Source of the DNA: Azolla caroliniana
Lineage: Eukaryota > Polypodiophyta
Reading direction: 5' to 3'
Assembly: GCA_043228905.1 (NCBI GenBank)
Contig: JBHGNT010000002.1
Coordinates: 8,866,001-8,930,000, forward strand
Length of the DNA: 64,000 nucleotides
The translations under genes and the position numbers were made by a program. The notes below the pieces were generated by a model, which worked only from the letters and a program-made list of their open reading frames with translations, was not told where the DNA came from and made no database searches. Below, one piece after another: positions 1 through 9,245 of this stretch; positions within the stretch are counted from its first letter, which is position 1, and the number at the start of each line of letters is the position of its first letter.

Positions 1-1800
1 AAATTTGCTCAAGCTCATAAGATATCCCTAAGAAAACTCCAGTGTCCAGCCTTTGTAGTAGTCATTCATGGACGTCCCATTGCTTCCGGAAATATCATAG
101 AAGAGTCAGAGCCCCTTAATATTGTCCTAGATAACTTAGCATGTGTGGTATCATTTAATATTATTAGTATCCCAGAACATCCTATAGTTTTAGGATAACT
201 GTGGTTCAAGTTACATAACCCAGACATAAATTGGAGAACAAGAGAAATCCGGTGTCGACAAACCCAAGGGTCAACTCAGAAGATGGCAACCATTTCGATA
301 CGTCAGTTGCGTAAAGAAGGGCGCAAGGAGGAAATGTTCCTCTTTGCAATATCAGTAAACCCCTCCAGCACCACTAAAGAAGAATCCACCGTTCAACTTC
401 CCGAGAAGTATCGTCATTACGCCGATGTGTTCGATAAAGTACAAGCCAACACACTTCCTCATCATCGACCGTACGATTGCCTCATCGATTTACAACCAGA
501 AAAAGAGCCGCCATGGGGACCGATCTACAATTTGTCACCAACCGAGTTGGAAGTCCTTCGGGCCTATATAGAGGAGAATTTGGAAAATGGTTTCATTCGG
601 CATTCGAAATCTCCAACCAGCGCGCCCATTTTCTTCGTCAAAAAAAAAGATGGATCGCTTTGTCTCGTTGTAGATTACCGTGGCTTGAATAAGGTTACAA
701 TCAGGAATAGGTATGCTCTTCCCCTTATCTCAAGTCTTTTAGAACGGATCAATGGTGCCAGGTTCTTCACGAAGATCAACTTACGGGGGGAGCATATAAC
801 CTCGTACGGATCCGACCAGGAGACAAATGGAAGACCGCGTTTCGCACCACATATGGACACTTCGAGTATACGGTCATGCCGTTCGGCCTCACTAATGCGC
901 CGACAGTCTTCCAACACATGGCTAATGATATATTCCGAGATCTATTGGATGATTGTTTGATCATCTATTTGGATGATCTACTGGTTTATTCAAAGACACA
1001 AGAAGAACATGATTCTCATGTCCTATTAGTACTAAAACGACTTCGAGAACATGGTCTGTATGCAAAGCTCGAAAAATGTAGTTTCGGGTGCAACCAAGTG
1101 GAATTTCTTGGCTACATCATTTCGTCAGAAGGCATCTCCATGGACCCAGCTAAGGTCAAAACGGTGGTAGAATGGCAGACTCCGCGTTCGGTGCGGGATG
1201 TGCAATGCTTCTTAGGCTTTGCCAATTTTTACCGGAAGTTCATACAAGATTACTCAAAGATCGTTCTACCTCTCACACAACTTACCAAGAAGGGACAACC
1301 GTTCATCTGGTCTGAAGAAACGGACATGGCTTTCGAGAGTCTTAAAAAGGCATTTACATCGGCTCCAATTCTAGCTCATGTCGATTCGGAAAAACCATTC
1401 ATCATCGAAGCTGACGCATCGGATTTTGCATTGTGGAGCATTTTGTCACAACAGGGGAATGATGAGAGGCTACATCCTGTGGCTTTTCACTCACGCAAGT
1501 TTGACGCCGCCGAAATCAACTACGAAATTCATGATAAGGAGCTATTGGCAATAGTGGATTCTTTTATGCAATGGAGGCATTTTCTGGAGGGATCCTCTCA
1601 TCCAGTCACCGTATTTAGTGACCACAAGAATCTTGCCTACTTTTAGGATGCTCGTGTGTTGAATCGACGTCAAGCTCGGTGGGCCCACTTCCTCATGCGT
1701 TTCGACTTCAAAATTACATATCGTCCGGGGAGGCACCAAGGGAAGGAAGATACATTATCACGGCATTCGTATCTAGCACCCCGTCCCGGCGAGCCAGCTT
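1..1800 (+). pseudogene. gypsy-1 protease C-terminus, reverse transcriptase and RNase H
   Basis: Frame 1 opens inside the protease tail (words such as PEHPIVLG, stop at about 196). The reverse transcriptase core follows, with [19 protein letters not shown] near 670-720, the palm motif YLDDLLVYS near 966-992, and GFANFYRKFI near 1216. RNase H follows with EADASDFALWSIL near 1408 and the DKELLAIV motif near 1534. It ends in the [15 protein letters not shown] tail near 1720-1760. A one-base insertion in a G run near 785 shifts the frame before the palm motif, and a TAG at 1644-1646 stops the RNase H. The product would copy element RNA into DNA in cytoplasmic particles, but this copy cannot make it whole. 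Confidence 0.9.
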
Positions 1801-2990
1801 TCGATAACCAAAAACAAGTCATCTTGGGACTGGCACGACTACAAGCAACACAGATCTTTGACATGCCTATGGATTCCCGCGTTATCGATACCATACGTGA
1901 AGACTTGAAGACAGATGCGTTCGCCCAAGCTATACTAGCACAAATTGATCCCTCTCGAGCGTCGTGTTCACAATCGCAACCACCAGGTACAGACTATCGG
2001 CAATTCAAATACCATGATGGATTACTCTTCTTTAAATAACTTTTGTATATTCCTAATGGTTCTTGCCGCCTTCGAGTAGTACAAAACTGTCATGACACAT
2101 ATACAACTGGGCATTTTGGCAGTACTAAAACATTACATTTAGTACAACGAACATTCTGGTGGTCCTGTATGTGACAATTTGTCGAGGATTTTGTTCAGAC
2201 TTGTGATACATGTTGCAGAGCGAAAAAGCCAAGGCATCATCCATATGGTTTAGTAGAACCATTACCAATTCCAAGCAAGCCGTGGCAATCCATTGCTCTA
2301 GACTTCATCACAGATCTTCCAGTCTCTAAGGGGTTCAATGCGATTCTAACGGTGGTCAATCGATATACGAAGATGGCTCATTTCTTGCCATGTACGAAGG
2401 AGATCTCCAGTGAAGACACTGCCGAAATTGTCATGCGTGAAGTATGTCGGCATCATGGACTTCCCGATAGTATCATCAGCGACCGTGGACCCCAGTTCGT
2501 GTCAAAATTCTGGAAGCACCTTTTTAACATGCTCAAGGTCACTTGTAACCTCTCCTCCGGCTACCACCCACAAACTGACGGCCAAGCTGAACGAACAAAT
2601 CAAACGTTGGAGTAGTATCTGCGGTGCTTTCTCAGCTATCATCAAGATGACCGGGCAGATATTCTCCACTTCACCGAATTTGCCTATAACAACTCTATCC
2701 ACGCATCCACTAAAGTTACGCCATTTTATGCTTATACGGGATGTCACCCCCGGTGGAGTGTACTTGAAACCCCAGAGGTGTCCACAAATGCGTGCGTGGA
2801 GGATCGTTTGGAGCAGTTACGCAAGATACAAGTGGATTTATCTACTCATCTCCAGCAAGCTCAACAAACACACAAGGTCTATGCGGATCGTCATTGACTT
2901 CCATCCAGTTTTAATATTGGAGATCGGGTGTGGCTGCTACGACGACACATCAAGACTACTCGTCCATGTGAGAAGTTAGATTATCGGCGA
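1801..2990 (+). pseudogene. gypsy-1 integrase, broken
   Basis: Integrase inserts the cDNA into chromosomes. The zinc-binding N-terminus is seen around 2085-2220 (HDTYTTGHFG, then CDTCC). The catalytic core follows, with the first aspartate in LDFITDLP near 2300, the second in SDRGPQF near 2480, and the glutamate in DGQAERTNQ near 2578. Breaks include TAA at 2037-2039, a TGA near 2170, a TAG after TNQTLE at 2613-2615 and a TGA near 2896. Most other windows of the reading frame keep good similarity to gypsy-2, so decay is by point mutation rather than large deletion. Confidence 0.88.
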
Positions 2991-3381
2991 TTAGGTCCTT
3001 TCCGTATTATTGGATAGATTAATGATGTCGCTTTTCGTCTCGATCTACCTCCTCAACTTCGGATACATCCGGTGTTTCATAGTTCTCTCCTCCAACCCTA
3101 CCACGAGAGCACCATCCCAGGACGTCTTATCCAACCTCCACCCCCGATCGAGCTTGAAGATGGGCCGGAGTACGAGGTTGCCGCCATCCTTGATTCCAAG
3201 ATTGTTCGCAACAAGCTCTACTATCTAGTCGATTGGCTAGGCTATACCCCAACGAACGTACTTGGGAACCGATCGAGAATGTGACCAATGCTCGTGCTCT
3301 TCTTGAAGACTTCCATCGTCAATATCCACACAAACCAGGTCCTCAATCCAAGACGACTCGTGACACTCGTCGTTTTAAAGG
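2990..3381 (+). pseudogene. gypsy-1 integrase C-terminus and chromodomain
   Basis: The end of integrase (FRLDLPPQLRIHPVFHSSLLQPY) is followed by a chromodomain near 3160-3300: YEVAAILDSK, then NKLYYLVDWLGYTP, then NERTWEPIENV in another frame. The aromatic positions expected for binding methylated histone tails are present (Y of YEV, W of VDW, Y of GYTP). Chromodomains are thought to steer chromovirus integration toward heterochromatin. A one-base deletion near 3251 shifts the frame inside the domain, and a TAG occurs near 3016. The matching region of gypsy-2 is in frame and reads GYSPSERTWEHVEHV. Confidence 0.85.
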
Positions 3382-3389
3382 GGGGATAG
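3376..3389 (+). other. Polypurine tract of gypsy-1
   Basis: The purine run AAAGGGGGGATAG lies directly against the LTR start TGTCATG at 3390. It would prime plus-strand DNA synthesis. The equivalent in gypsy-2 (57416-57432, reversed) is AAGGGGGAGATAG. Confidence 0.8.
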
Positions 3390-3395
3390 TGTCAT

Positions 3396-3461
3396 GATAT
3401 GGCAAGACTCGAACCCATGACTTTAGGTTATATGGGTCCAGCTCTTGACCATTAGATCATC
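3396..3461 (-). other. tRNA-like sequence in antisense at LTR start (gypsy-1)
   Basis: Read on the minus strand there is a Pol III A-box-like stretch (CTAATGGTCAAGAGC) and, about 30 bases on, a B-box GGTTCGAGTCT that matches the consensus GGTTCGANTCC at 10 of 11 positions. The gypsy-2 counterpart (57344-57407) has the same layout with a possible 7-bp acceptor-like stem. It is not a normal tRNA, because the D arm and T stem are poorly paired. It may be a fossil tRNA or SINE head captured in the LTR. Confidence 0.5.
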
Positions 3462-3535
3462 TATTGTAATACGTAGGATATTATTTTCATTTACAATTTA
3501 TTATAGGAAATTAGTGTATATTCCAGATTTCTCTA

Positions 3536-3553
3536 GAACATTCTAGAAGCTTC
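3536..3553 (+). promoter_or_regulatory. Perfect four-unit heat-shock element in gypsy-1 LTR
   Basis: The sequence GAACATTCTAGAAGCTTC is four alternating GAA/TTC units with exact 2-base spacing, the binding site for trimers of heat-shock factor. It lies 20 bases upstream of the TATA box. The gypsy-2 LTR has the same four units at 57252-57269, with one spacer base changed. Confidence 0.7.
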
Positions 3554-3573
3554 AGGATTACTCCTGAAAACAC

Positions 3574-3581
3574 TATAAAAG
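3574..3581 (+). promoter_or_regulatory. TATA box of gypsy-1 LTR
   Basis: TATAAAAG stands about 184 bases into the LTR, in the U3 position. The gypsy-2 LTR has the same word (57223-57230, minus strand) at an equivalent place. Confidence 0.7.
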
Positions 3582-3598
3582 AGGGCACTAGGCATTAT

Positions 3599-3619
3599 GT
3601 TGAACCAAATTGGTTCAAC
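3599..3619 (+). repeat. Palindrome just downstream of the LTR TATA box
   Basis: Two 9-base arms, GTTGAACCA and TGGTTCAAC, surround the loop AAT. It starts 18 bases after the TATA box, so it would lie at or very near the 5' end of the transcript. In gypsy-2 (57186-57206) the arms are 8 bases (GTTGAACC/GGTTCAAC) with a 5-base centre. Confidence 0.75.
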
Positions 3620-3693
3620 GACAGACTTAAGCCTTTTAGCCACCATTGTATATTCTCTTCATATAATACATATCTTTCTTATCATCACACACA

Positions 3694-3694
<1 letters not shown>

Positions 3695-3752
<58 letters not shown>
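3695..3752. repeat. (CT)n microsatellite in gypsy-1 LTR
   Basis: About 28 CT units follow a short (CA)n run, in the transcribed part of the LTR. The gypsy-2 LTR has a shorter GA tract at the same place (57070-57092, reversed). Confidence 0.95.
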
Positions 3753-3758
<6 letters not shown>

Positions 3759-3857
3759 GCTCACTTCTTCCTTCTCTCGAAGAAGTTCCACACCTCTCAT
3801 AGTACTAATCCTTCGTTTAGTACTAATTCCTTCTCTGTCTCAGTACTGTTCATGACA

Positions 3858-5645
3858 ACACTCGATGAACCGGCCGGTGACGGTGAGGAGACAAAACCGG
3901 CTAAAGAAGGAATAGGTGAAACCGAAACTGGACAAGACCCTGAATCGAATTCAGATGAAAAGCAAATGGAGGAGCCGGTTACCGAAGCCCAAGGACAAAG
4001 ATATCCGCTCAGAGAGAGAAGGGCCCCTCGGAGACTTCCGGATCCAGAGCACGTGTTGCTAACCGATGAGGGGGAGCCAGAAAGCTTCGAGGAAGCAAAA
4101 AGTGACACCCATAGCCACAAATGGTTAAGTGTCATGGAGGATGAGACAGATTCCTTGTATAAGAACCATACGTATGAGTTGGTGGAGTTGCCGAAAGGAA
4201 AGCGGGCACTATGAAAGAAGTGGATGTACAAGTTGAAACCGGGAGATGCCGGCAACCCCCCGAGATACAAAGCCAGGATCGTGGTGAAGGGGTTCCAGCA
4301 TAAGAAGGGCGTGGACTTCGACGAGATATTTGCCCCGGTATTAAAGAGGACTTCCATCCGGACGGTGCTGAGTATAGCGGCAAGCATGGACCTCGAGGTA
4401 GAGCAGCTGGACGTGAATACGACATTCCTTCATGGTGACCTCGAAGAGGAGATCTACATGCAGCAACCGGAAGGATTTGTGGAGAAAGGGAAGGAGCACC
4501 TGGTTTGCTGGTTGAAGAAGAGCCTGTACGGACTGAAGCAGGCTCCCCGACAATGGTACTGGAAGTTCGACTCCTTCATGACCGACCAAGGATATCACAA
4601 AACACAAACCAATCACTGCGTGTTTGTGAAGAAGTTCGAAGGAGGCGACTTCCTGATACTCCTTCTATACGCGGACGACAAGTTGATCGTCAGACGAGAC
4701 CAAGCCAAAATATGGATGTTGAAGAAGGCTCTCAACCGAACTTTCTCAATGAAAGACTTGGGCCCAACAAGGCAGATACTGGGGATGCACATCATCCGGG
4801 ACCGGTCAAAGAAGCAATTGTGGTTGTCACAGGAGAAATACGTGACAAAGGTGCTTCAGCGGTTCAACATGTTAGAAGCGAAACCGGTCGGATCGACACT
4901 CTCGGCAAACTGCAAATTATCCGGTAAGCAAATCCCGAAGACAAAAGCAGAGAAGGCGGATATGATGAAGGTTCCATATTCCTCTGCCATCGGGAGTTTA
5001 ATGTACGCAATGGTGTGTACTCGACCGGATATTGGATACACAGTCGGAGTGGTGAGTCGGTTTATGAGCAATCCCGGTAAGGAGCACTGGAACGCGGTCA
5101 AATGGATACTCTGGTACTTGAAAGGCACTTTGAATATGTGTCTCGGATTCGGCTCCGATAAACCTCAACTTGAAGGTTTTACCAATTCGGATATGTCGGC
5201 TGATGTGGATACTAGCCGGTCTACATCCGAGTATTTAATGACATATGCAGGGGGAGCTGTTTCGTGGCAGTCGAGGCTATAGAAGACGGTTGTGTTGTTA
5301 ACCACGGAGGTGGAGTACATGGTGGCTATTGAAGCCGACAAGGAAATATTATGGATGAAGGACTTCATCGGAGAGCTCGGTATCCAGCAAGATGAATACC
5401 GGCTCTATTGCGACAGTCAAAGTGCCATCCACCTTGCTAAGAACGCATCGTACCATTCCAGGACGAAGCACATCCAGCGCAGGTATCACTGGATCCGGGA
5501 GCGAGTAGAAGATCGAGAGTTCGCGCTGACGAAGATCCATATGGTTGAGAACGGAGCAGATATCCTGACCAAAGTATTGATACCCGACAAGTTGGATCCA
5601 TGTCGGAAGCAGATCGGACTAGTAAGACATCCCATGCCGGAGTGA
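3858..5645 (+). pseudogene. copia-1 hinge, reverse transcriptase and RNase H
   Basis: The hinge is acidic (TGQDPESNSDEKQMEEPVTE) and is followed by the RT start (NHTYELVELPKGKRAL). The core has VEQLDVNTTFLHGDLEEEIYM near 4390, SLYGLKQAPRQWYWKF near 4522 and the catalytic box as YADDKLIV near 4668. In copia-3 this box reads YVDDMLII. RNase H follows near 5170-5600 (FTNSDMSADVDTSRSTSEY, then LTTEVEYMVAIEADKEILWMKDF). The reading frame is continuous from 3858 to 5645 apart from two nonsense codons, TGA at 4212-4214 and TAG at 5280-5282. Both look like C-to-T changes when compared with copia-3 and copia-A'. Confidence 0.9.
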
Positions 5646-5655
5646 AGGGGGAGTT
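5643..5655 (+). other. Polypurine tract of copia-1
   Basis: TGAAGGGGGAG lies just before the 3' LTR start TGTTAGG, overlapping the end of the RNase H stop codon. Confidence 0.75.
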
Positions 5656-6135
5656 TGTTAGGAAACATGTCCCTCCGGATGGGAAGTGAGAAGAACTGTG
5701 TTGATGAGCAACTAGTGGAGATAGCCAACACGGAAGGCTAAGTTTGTAAATAGTCGAAAGGTTACATTAGTATATAAGCACTTAGGGCAATCATGTTAGA
5801 TGTGCGCGTTATTAAAAGGTTATTGTTGACGAGGTTGTTGTCTCCGTAACTGTGAGAGTGAACGAGTATGAGTGGGAGCGTGTGAGCTCCATAGCCGCAT
5901 GTTGGTGAAGCAGGATCTCGAGGTCGTTGCATCTGAGATCTCTGATTGTATGTCTTTCTCCCATAGTGTTCTGTTTCAGAGTTTGTGGACTCCACGTGGT
6001 TTTTTCCCAGTTCGGGTTTCCACGTTAAAATCTATGTCATTCTCAGTTTCTGCATTTTGTTTTTCCCTTTCCATTAGATTAACTATTATTCCGCACACGC
6101 AAAACCGGTTGTGGCCGGCAACGATCTGAACTTCA
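5656..6135 (+). repeat. 3' LTR of copia-1 (family A, about 480 bp)
   Basis: It begins TGTTAGGAAACATGTCCCTCC and ends AACTTCA. It shares with the copia-3 LTR the CCCTCCGGATGG start, the TTTGTAAATAG block, a TATA box (TATATAAG at 5771-5778), the CCACGTGG/GGTTTCCACGT block and the GTTGTGGCCG block near the end. The right border was set by comparison with copia-3 and is less certain than the left one. Confidence 0.8.
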
Positions 6136-6849
6136 GAAAGGCACCCTTCAATGAATTATAAACATCAAATAAGAAAGCTTATTCAACATGATTTGTTGTG
6201 TCCACATGAATTCTTGATCCATTAAACATGAGTTGGTTCTTGAATCCAAGAGACCATAAGGAAGACATTGATATCACCTACTTGTGTTGAGCTCATTTGT
6301 GCTACAAGAATTCTACAAACTAAATTTGAGGATTAGTATTACGAACCAACTTTACACATCCTAGATTGTCCAACCAAATAGGGTTTGTTGGACTTAAGTA
6401 TATAGGTTCCCTTCTATTTGATCCAAAACTTCAAATCTATTAAATTGAACAAGGTTGCTAGGACTCATTGGATTGGTAGATCGAATTGGAGAATGAGATT
6501 CGAAACTTTTACAAGCACACACTAGTTTACTTAATGCCTTGGTTTATATGGATAAATCACAACTATAGGTATCATGCCAACACACTATAACATAAATGGT
6601 TTGCTGGAGGTAGCTACTTTTCAACTTCAGACCAAGGACCTTGACAACATGCCACCTGGATCTCAATTGGATTGGGCTTTGTAGAAACTTGTAACCTTGT
6701 TGGAAAATCATGTTGGTGTTGTACTTGGCAACGTGGTTCCAACTAATCAAACTTGAGACAAGTGGTTGGATAATGAAAGGGATAAATTTGTGACTAAATG
6801 CATTTGATTGAAGTATCCTTAGAATTGAGTGTGAGCATGATTGACCTTT
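6136..6849. other. No recognisable feature
   Basis: AT-rich sequence full of stops on both strands. It could be the decayed continuation of the gypsy relic that follows, but I cannot read convincing protein similarity in it. Confidence 0.5.
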
Positions 6850-7262
6850 GTTGGAGATTTCTTATGGCTTCTTTGGCGGGCTTCGTCCTTTTAAACTTTG
6901 TTATTATAAGGATAATGAAGCGACATCCTATTTTATGTAACCCATGAATGTGGAATGTATATTTAAAAAATTTGCTACTTGCATAGTAGTTTCTTTCTTC
7001 ACTATGGGAATTAATTGTGACATTTTGATTGATATATCAACTACAACCAACACTATGTTCCATTCACATTAAGTATGAGGTAGCCCCACAAAAACAAATC
7101 CATGAACACACTTTGATATTTCTTATCTAGGACAGGAAAAAGTTGCAACAATGTGGGATAACAAACTCTCTCATGCTTAGAGGTTCTTAGAGGTCTCACA
7201 AGGAATGCACCAAGACACATAGTCAAGCAAAATTTTCTCAACATTGACATCAATGTACCTCC
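6850..7262 (-). pseudogene. Gypsy integrase relic
   Basis: Read on the minus strand across two frames, the translation follows the integrase pattern. It runs VSWCIPCETSKN, then ESLLSHIVATFSCPRQ, then VFMDLFLWGYL (compare the usual MDF..GLP), then IVLVVVDISIKMSQLIPIVKKETT (compare VVVDRFSKMAHFIPxxK). Many stops and shifts are present and no LTR was found for it. The family cannot be assigned beyond Ty3/gypsy. Confidence 0.6.
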
Positions 7263-7509
7263 TTATACCATGACCATAGTGTTCACATGTAGGCTAGAGT
7301 AGTTAATCAAGCAACTACATCACTAGGTTTTAATGACACATGCATAACGAAATGGTGCCTCCCATGATGTAGAGAGAATTGATTCCCAAAATGTTGGTGG
7401 CCACCAAAGGTTGACAAACATTGATAAGGAGTAGGCTTAAAGATGGTAGAGACACACACATAATTAGATTCATTTTTCTAGAAAACATATCCTTCCATTA
7501 GTTTTTAAA

Positions 7510-7702
7510 AGCATATCAGCCACAAAATACAAAATAGATGGAAAGGAAGTGACTATCCTTCCCAGCCCGTCTTGTGTAAGACATGATTTCAACATGTATG
7601 ACCACGCCTTCATGTTAAGCCATGTGATCGGCACCCACCTTGAGGGATCTCAGCCCATCGAACACTTTATATGCATCTGATAAACTTCCACATGTTGCAT
7701 AT
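7510..7702 (-). pseudogene. PPR pseudogene, downstream part (split by copia-4)
   Basis: The minus-strand translation reads ATCGSLSDAYKVFDGL followed by PITWLNMKAWSYM. This fits the pentatricopeptide pattern YAKCGSLxDAxKVFDxM...VxxWNxMI. It continues the relic at 13050-14100 directly once copia-4 and one copy of its target duplication are taken out. PPR proteins bind organelle RNA; this copy is frameshifted and dead. Confidence 0.65.
7698..7702. repeat. Target-site duplication CATAT (left) of copia-4
   Basis: CATAT directly precedes the 5' LTR and is repeated at 13050-13054 directly after the 3' LTR. Confidence 0.93.
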
Positions 7703-8156
7703 TGTTGAGACTCAAGCTCAACATAGTGCAATGTGTGAACACACTTTTTGAGAATCAATGATTACTCAAAAGTCAAGAGTCACACCACTACTCTCCACAC
7801 ATTAACTATGTGTCATAGAATCATATTCTATGAAACATAACTAATGAGTTACATATTCCCCATGACTATGAGTCTTCACATTCCCCAAGAGAGAGTGGTT
7901 GTTGTAGCTTGTTAATGAAGAGAGAGGGTGACTATATATAAAGCACCCTCCTCATACTTCATACTAAGTTGGTTGTGACTCCTTGAAATGCTACATCTTT
8001 GTATCTCTTACTTTACTTGTGAACATACATCTTCTTCTTGAGTATTCCTTTTACTATCTATCTTGTGTTCTCTCTTCTCTCCTCTAATTCCTCTCACACC
8101 TACACACATAACACACATCTCTTCCGCTACACAAGAATCATACCCGATTCTTTACA
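7703..8156 (+). repeat. 5' LTR of copia-4 (454 bp)
   Basis: It starts TGTTGAGACTC and ends ATTCTTTACA. A TATA box (TATATATAAA, 7933-7942) lies halfway, followed by a pyrimidine-rich leader. Confidence 0.96.
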
Positions 8157-8170
8157 TGGTATCAGAGCGG
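8157..8170 (+). other. Primer-binding site of copia-4
   Basis: TGGTATCAGAGCGG directly abuts the 5' LTR. It is complementary to the 3' end of plant initiator-Met tRNA, the usual copia primer. Confidence 0.95.
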
Positions 8171-8304
8171 TTTGGTAGCTCAATCTAACCCATCCGTAGG
8201 TGTTATGCTCTACGCCAACGTTCTAGAAGAACCGGTTCATCGTTATCGTAGTGCAACTACATATCTCGTGTTTGAGAGAGAAGGAAAAGAAGAAAGAAAG
8301 CTTC

Positions 8305-9245
8305 ATCGATATAATGAATACTCAAATGGGGAGCGCTCTCCCTAGCGAGAAGTTGGAACGAAACAACTTCTCATCTTGGGATTACAAGATGCACCAATAC
8401 CTTGTCGGCCAAGGCTATTGGGGTTACATCAAAGGAGCACAAGAAAACCGACTTGACCCGAAAGACGCTGACTACGCAACATGGGAGCAAGCGGCAAGCC
8501 GAGTGATGTATTGCTTGGTGACATGTGTTCACGACCACATGCTCCGCTACATTCGAGAAGCCGAGATGCCAAAGGAAGCGTGGGAAAATCTACAAAAGAT
8601 TTTTGCCGCCAACACAACCGCTAGAAAGCTTCAATTCCGCCAAGACTTGAACAACATCCAACAAAGGGATATGTCCATCATGAGCTACACCTTGAAGATC
8701 AAGGAGCTTTGCGACTCGCTCAACTCAATAAGAGTCAATGTGGATGATGATGAGATGGTGCAAATATGCCTCGGCGGCCTTGCACCACGGTTCAACACGA
8801 TGAGGACCACCGTATTAGCACGGGAGAATCCGCCCTCCTTCTATGATCTTCAATCCATGTTTTTGGTTGAAAAAAACCATGTTCGAACAAGGAGCAATGC
8901 TTCGGAAGGCCACATGCTTTACTCGCACTCGGTCGGAGGAAGAGGACACGGTTCTGCAAGAAGAGGCTGATTTGGCCAAGGACGAGGTGGACGAGGCCCG
9001 ACATACGAAAACAACTCGCAATTTTAGCATCAAGACGGAAGCCATCGAGGAACCTTTGGAAGAAAGGGGAGTGTCCATTCCAGTCCGAGCCGACAAAACT
9101 CGATCAAATGCGGATATTGTGGAAAAATCGGTCACCACGAAGAAGAGTCGGCTTCCACTAACCAAAAACTCACCAATTACACCACCAACTCCGACTATGA
9201 TGATCATGGCGGAATGTTCGTGATGAGACATAGAGCAAATTCTAT
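8305..9245 (+). pseudogene. copia-4 gag
   Basis: The likely start is the Met of MNTQMGSALPSEKL at 8314 or nearby. The capsid-like domain (UBN2 type: YATWEQAASRVMYCL, RKLQFRQDLNNIQQRDMSIMSYTLKIKELCD, EMVQICLGGLAPRF) is open to a TGA at 8968-8970. A zinc knuckle follows as CGYCGKIGHHEEES, in which the last cysteine of the CX2CX4HX4C pattern is serine. Gag forms the cytoplasmic particle, and the knuckle binds element RNA. Confidence 0.88.

Larger units (their letters stand above)
1..3857 (+). mobile_element. gypsy-1: Ty3/gypsy chromovirus, partial, inserted in copia-1
   Basis: This is an LTR retrotransposon whose 5' LTR, gag and most of protease lie left of the window. The order protease, reverse transcriptase, RNase H, integrase, chromodomain, polypurine tract and 3' LTR is the Ty3/gypsy order, and the chromodomain places it among chromoviruses. 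The 3' LTR ends with TGACA at 3857, and the next base already belongs to the coding region of copia-1, so the element is inserted in that copia. The expected 5-bp target duplication is ACACT (3858-3862); its partner is outside the window. Several stops and frameshifts make it non-autonomous. A second copy of the same family (gypsy-2) lies on the minus strand at 56961-60178. Confidence 0.93.
3390..3857 (+). repeat. 3' LTR of gypsy-1 (468 bp)
   Basis: It starts TGTCATGATATGG and ends GTTCATGACA, so the 5-bp termini are inverted (TGTCA/TGACA). Alignment by eye to the reversed LTR of gypsy-2 (56961-57415) is clear from end to end and fixes both borders. Internal parts in order are an antisense tRNA-like sequence (3396-3461), a heat-shock element (3536-3553), a TATA box (3574-3581), a palindrome (3599-3619) and a (CT)n tract (3695-3752). 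The tail carries several copies of the word TAGTACTAA. Confidence 0.92.
3858..6135 (+). mobile_element. copia-1: Ty1/copia family A, 3' half
   Basis: Right part of a copia element whose left part was displaced beyond the window by gypsy-1. It runs from the integrase/RT hinge through reverse transcriptase, RNase H and polypurine tract to a 3' LTR. Nucleotide similarity to copia-3 (60179 onward) is high over the shared stretch, so both belong to one family (A). The flank after the LTR starts GAAAG (6136-6140), which should recur before the missing 5' LTR as the target duplication. Confidence 0.9.

Noticed and set aside
3597-4214. 205-residue frame starting in the gypsy-1 LTR and running into copia-1
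   Set aside because: A chimera created by reading the (CT)n tract and LTR end into the copia hinge across the insertion junction; no evidence that it is expressed as a gene.
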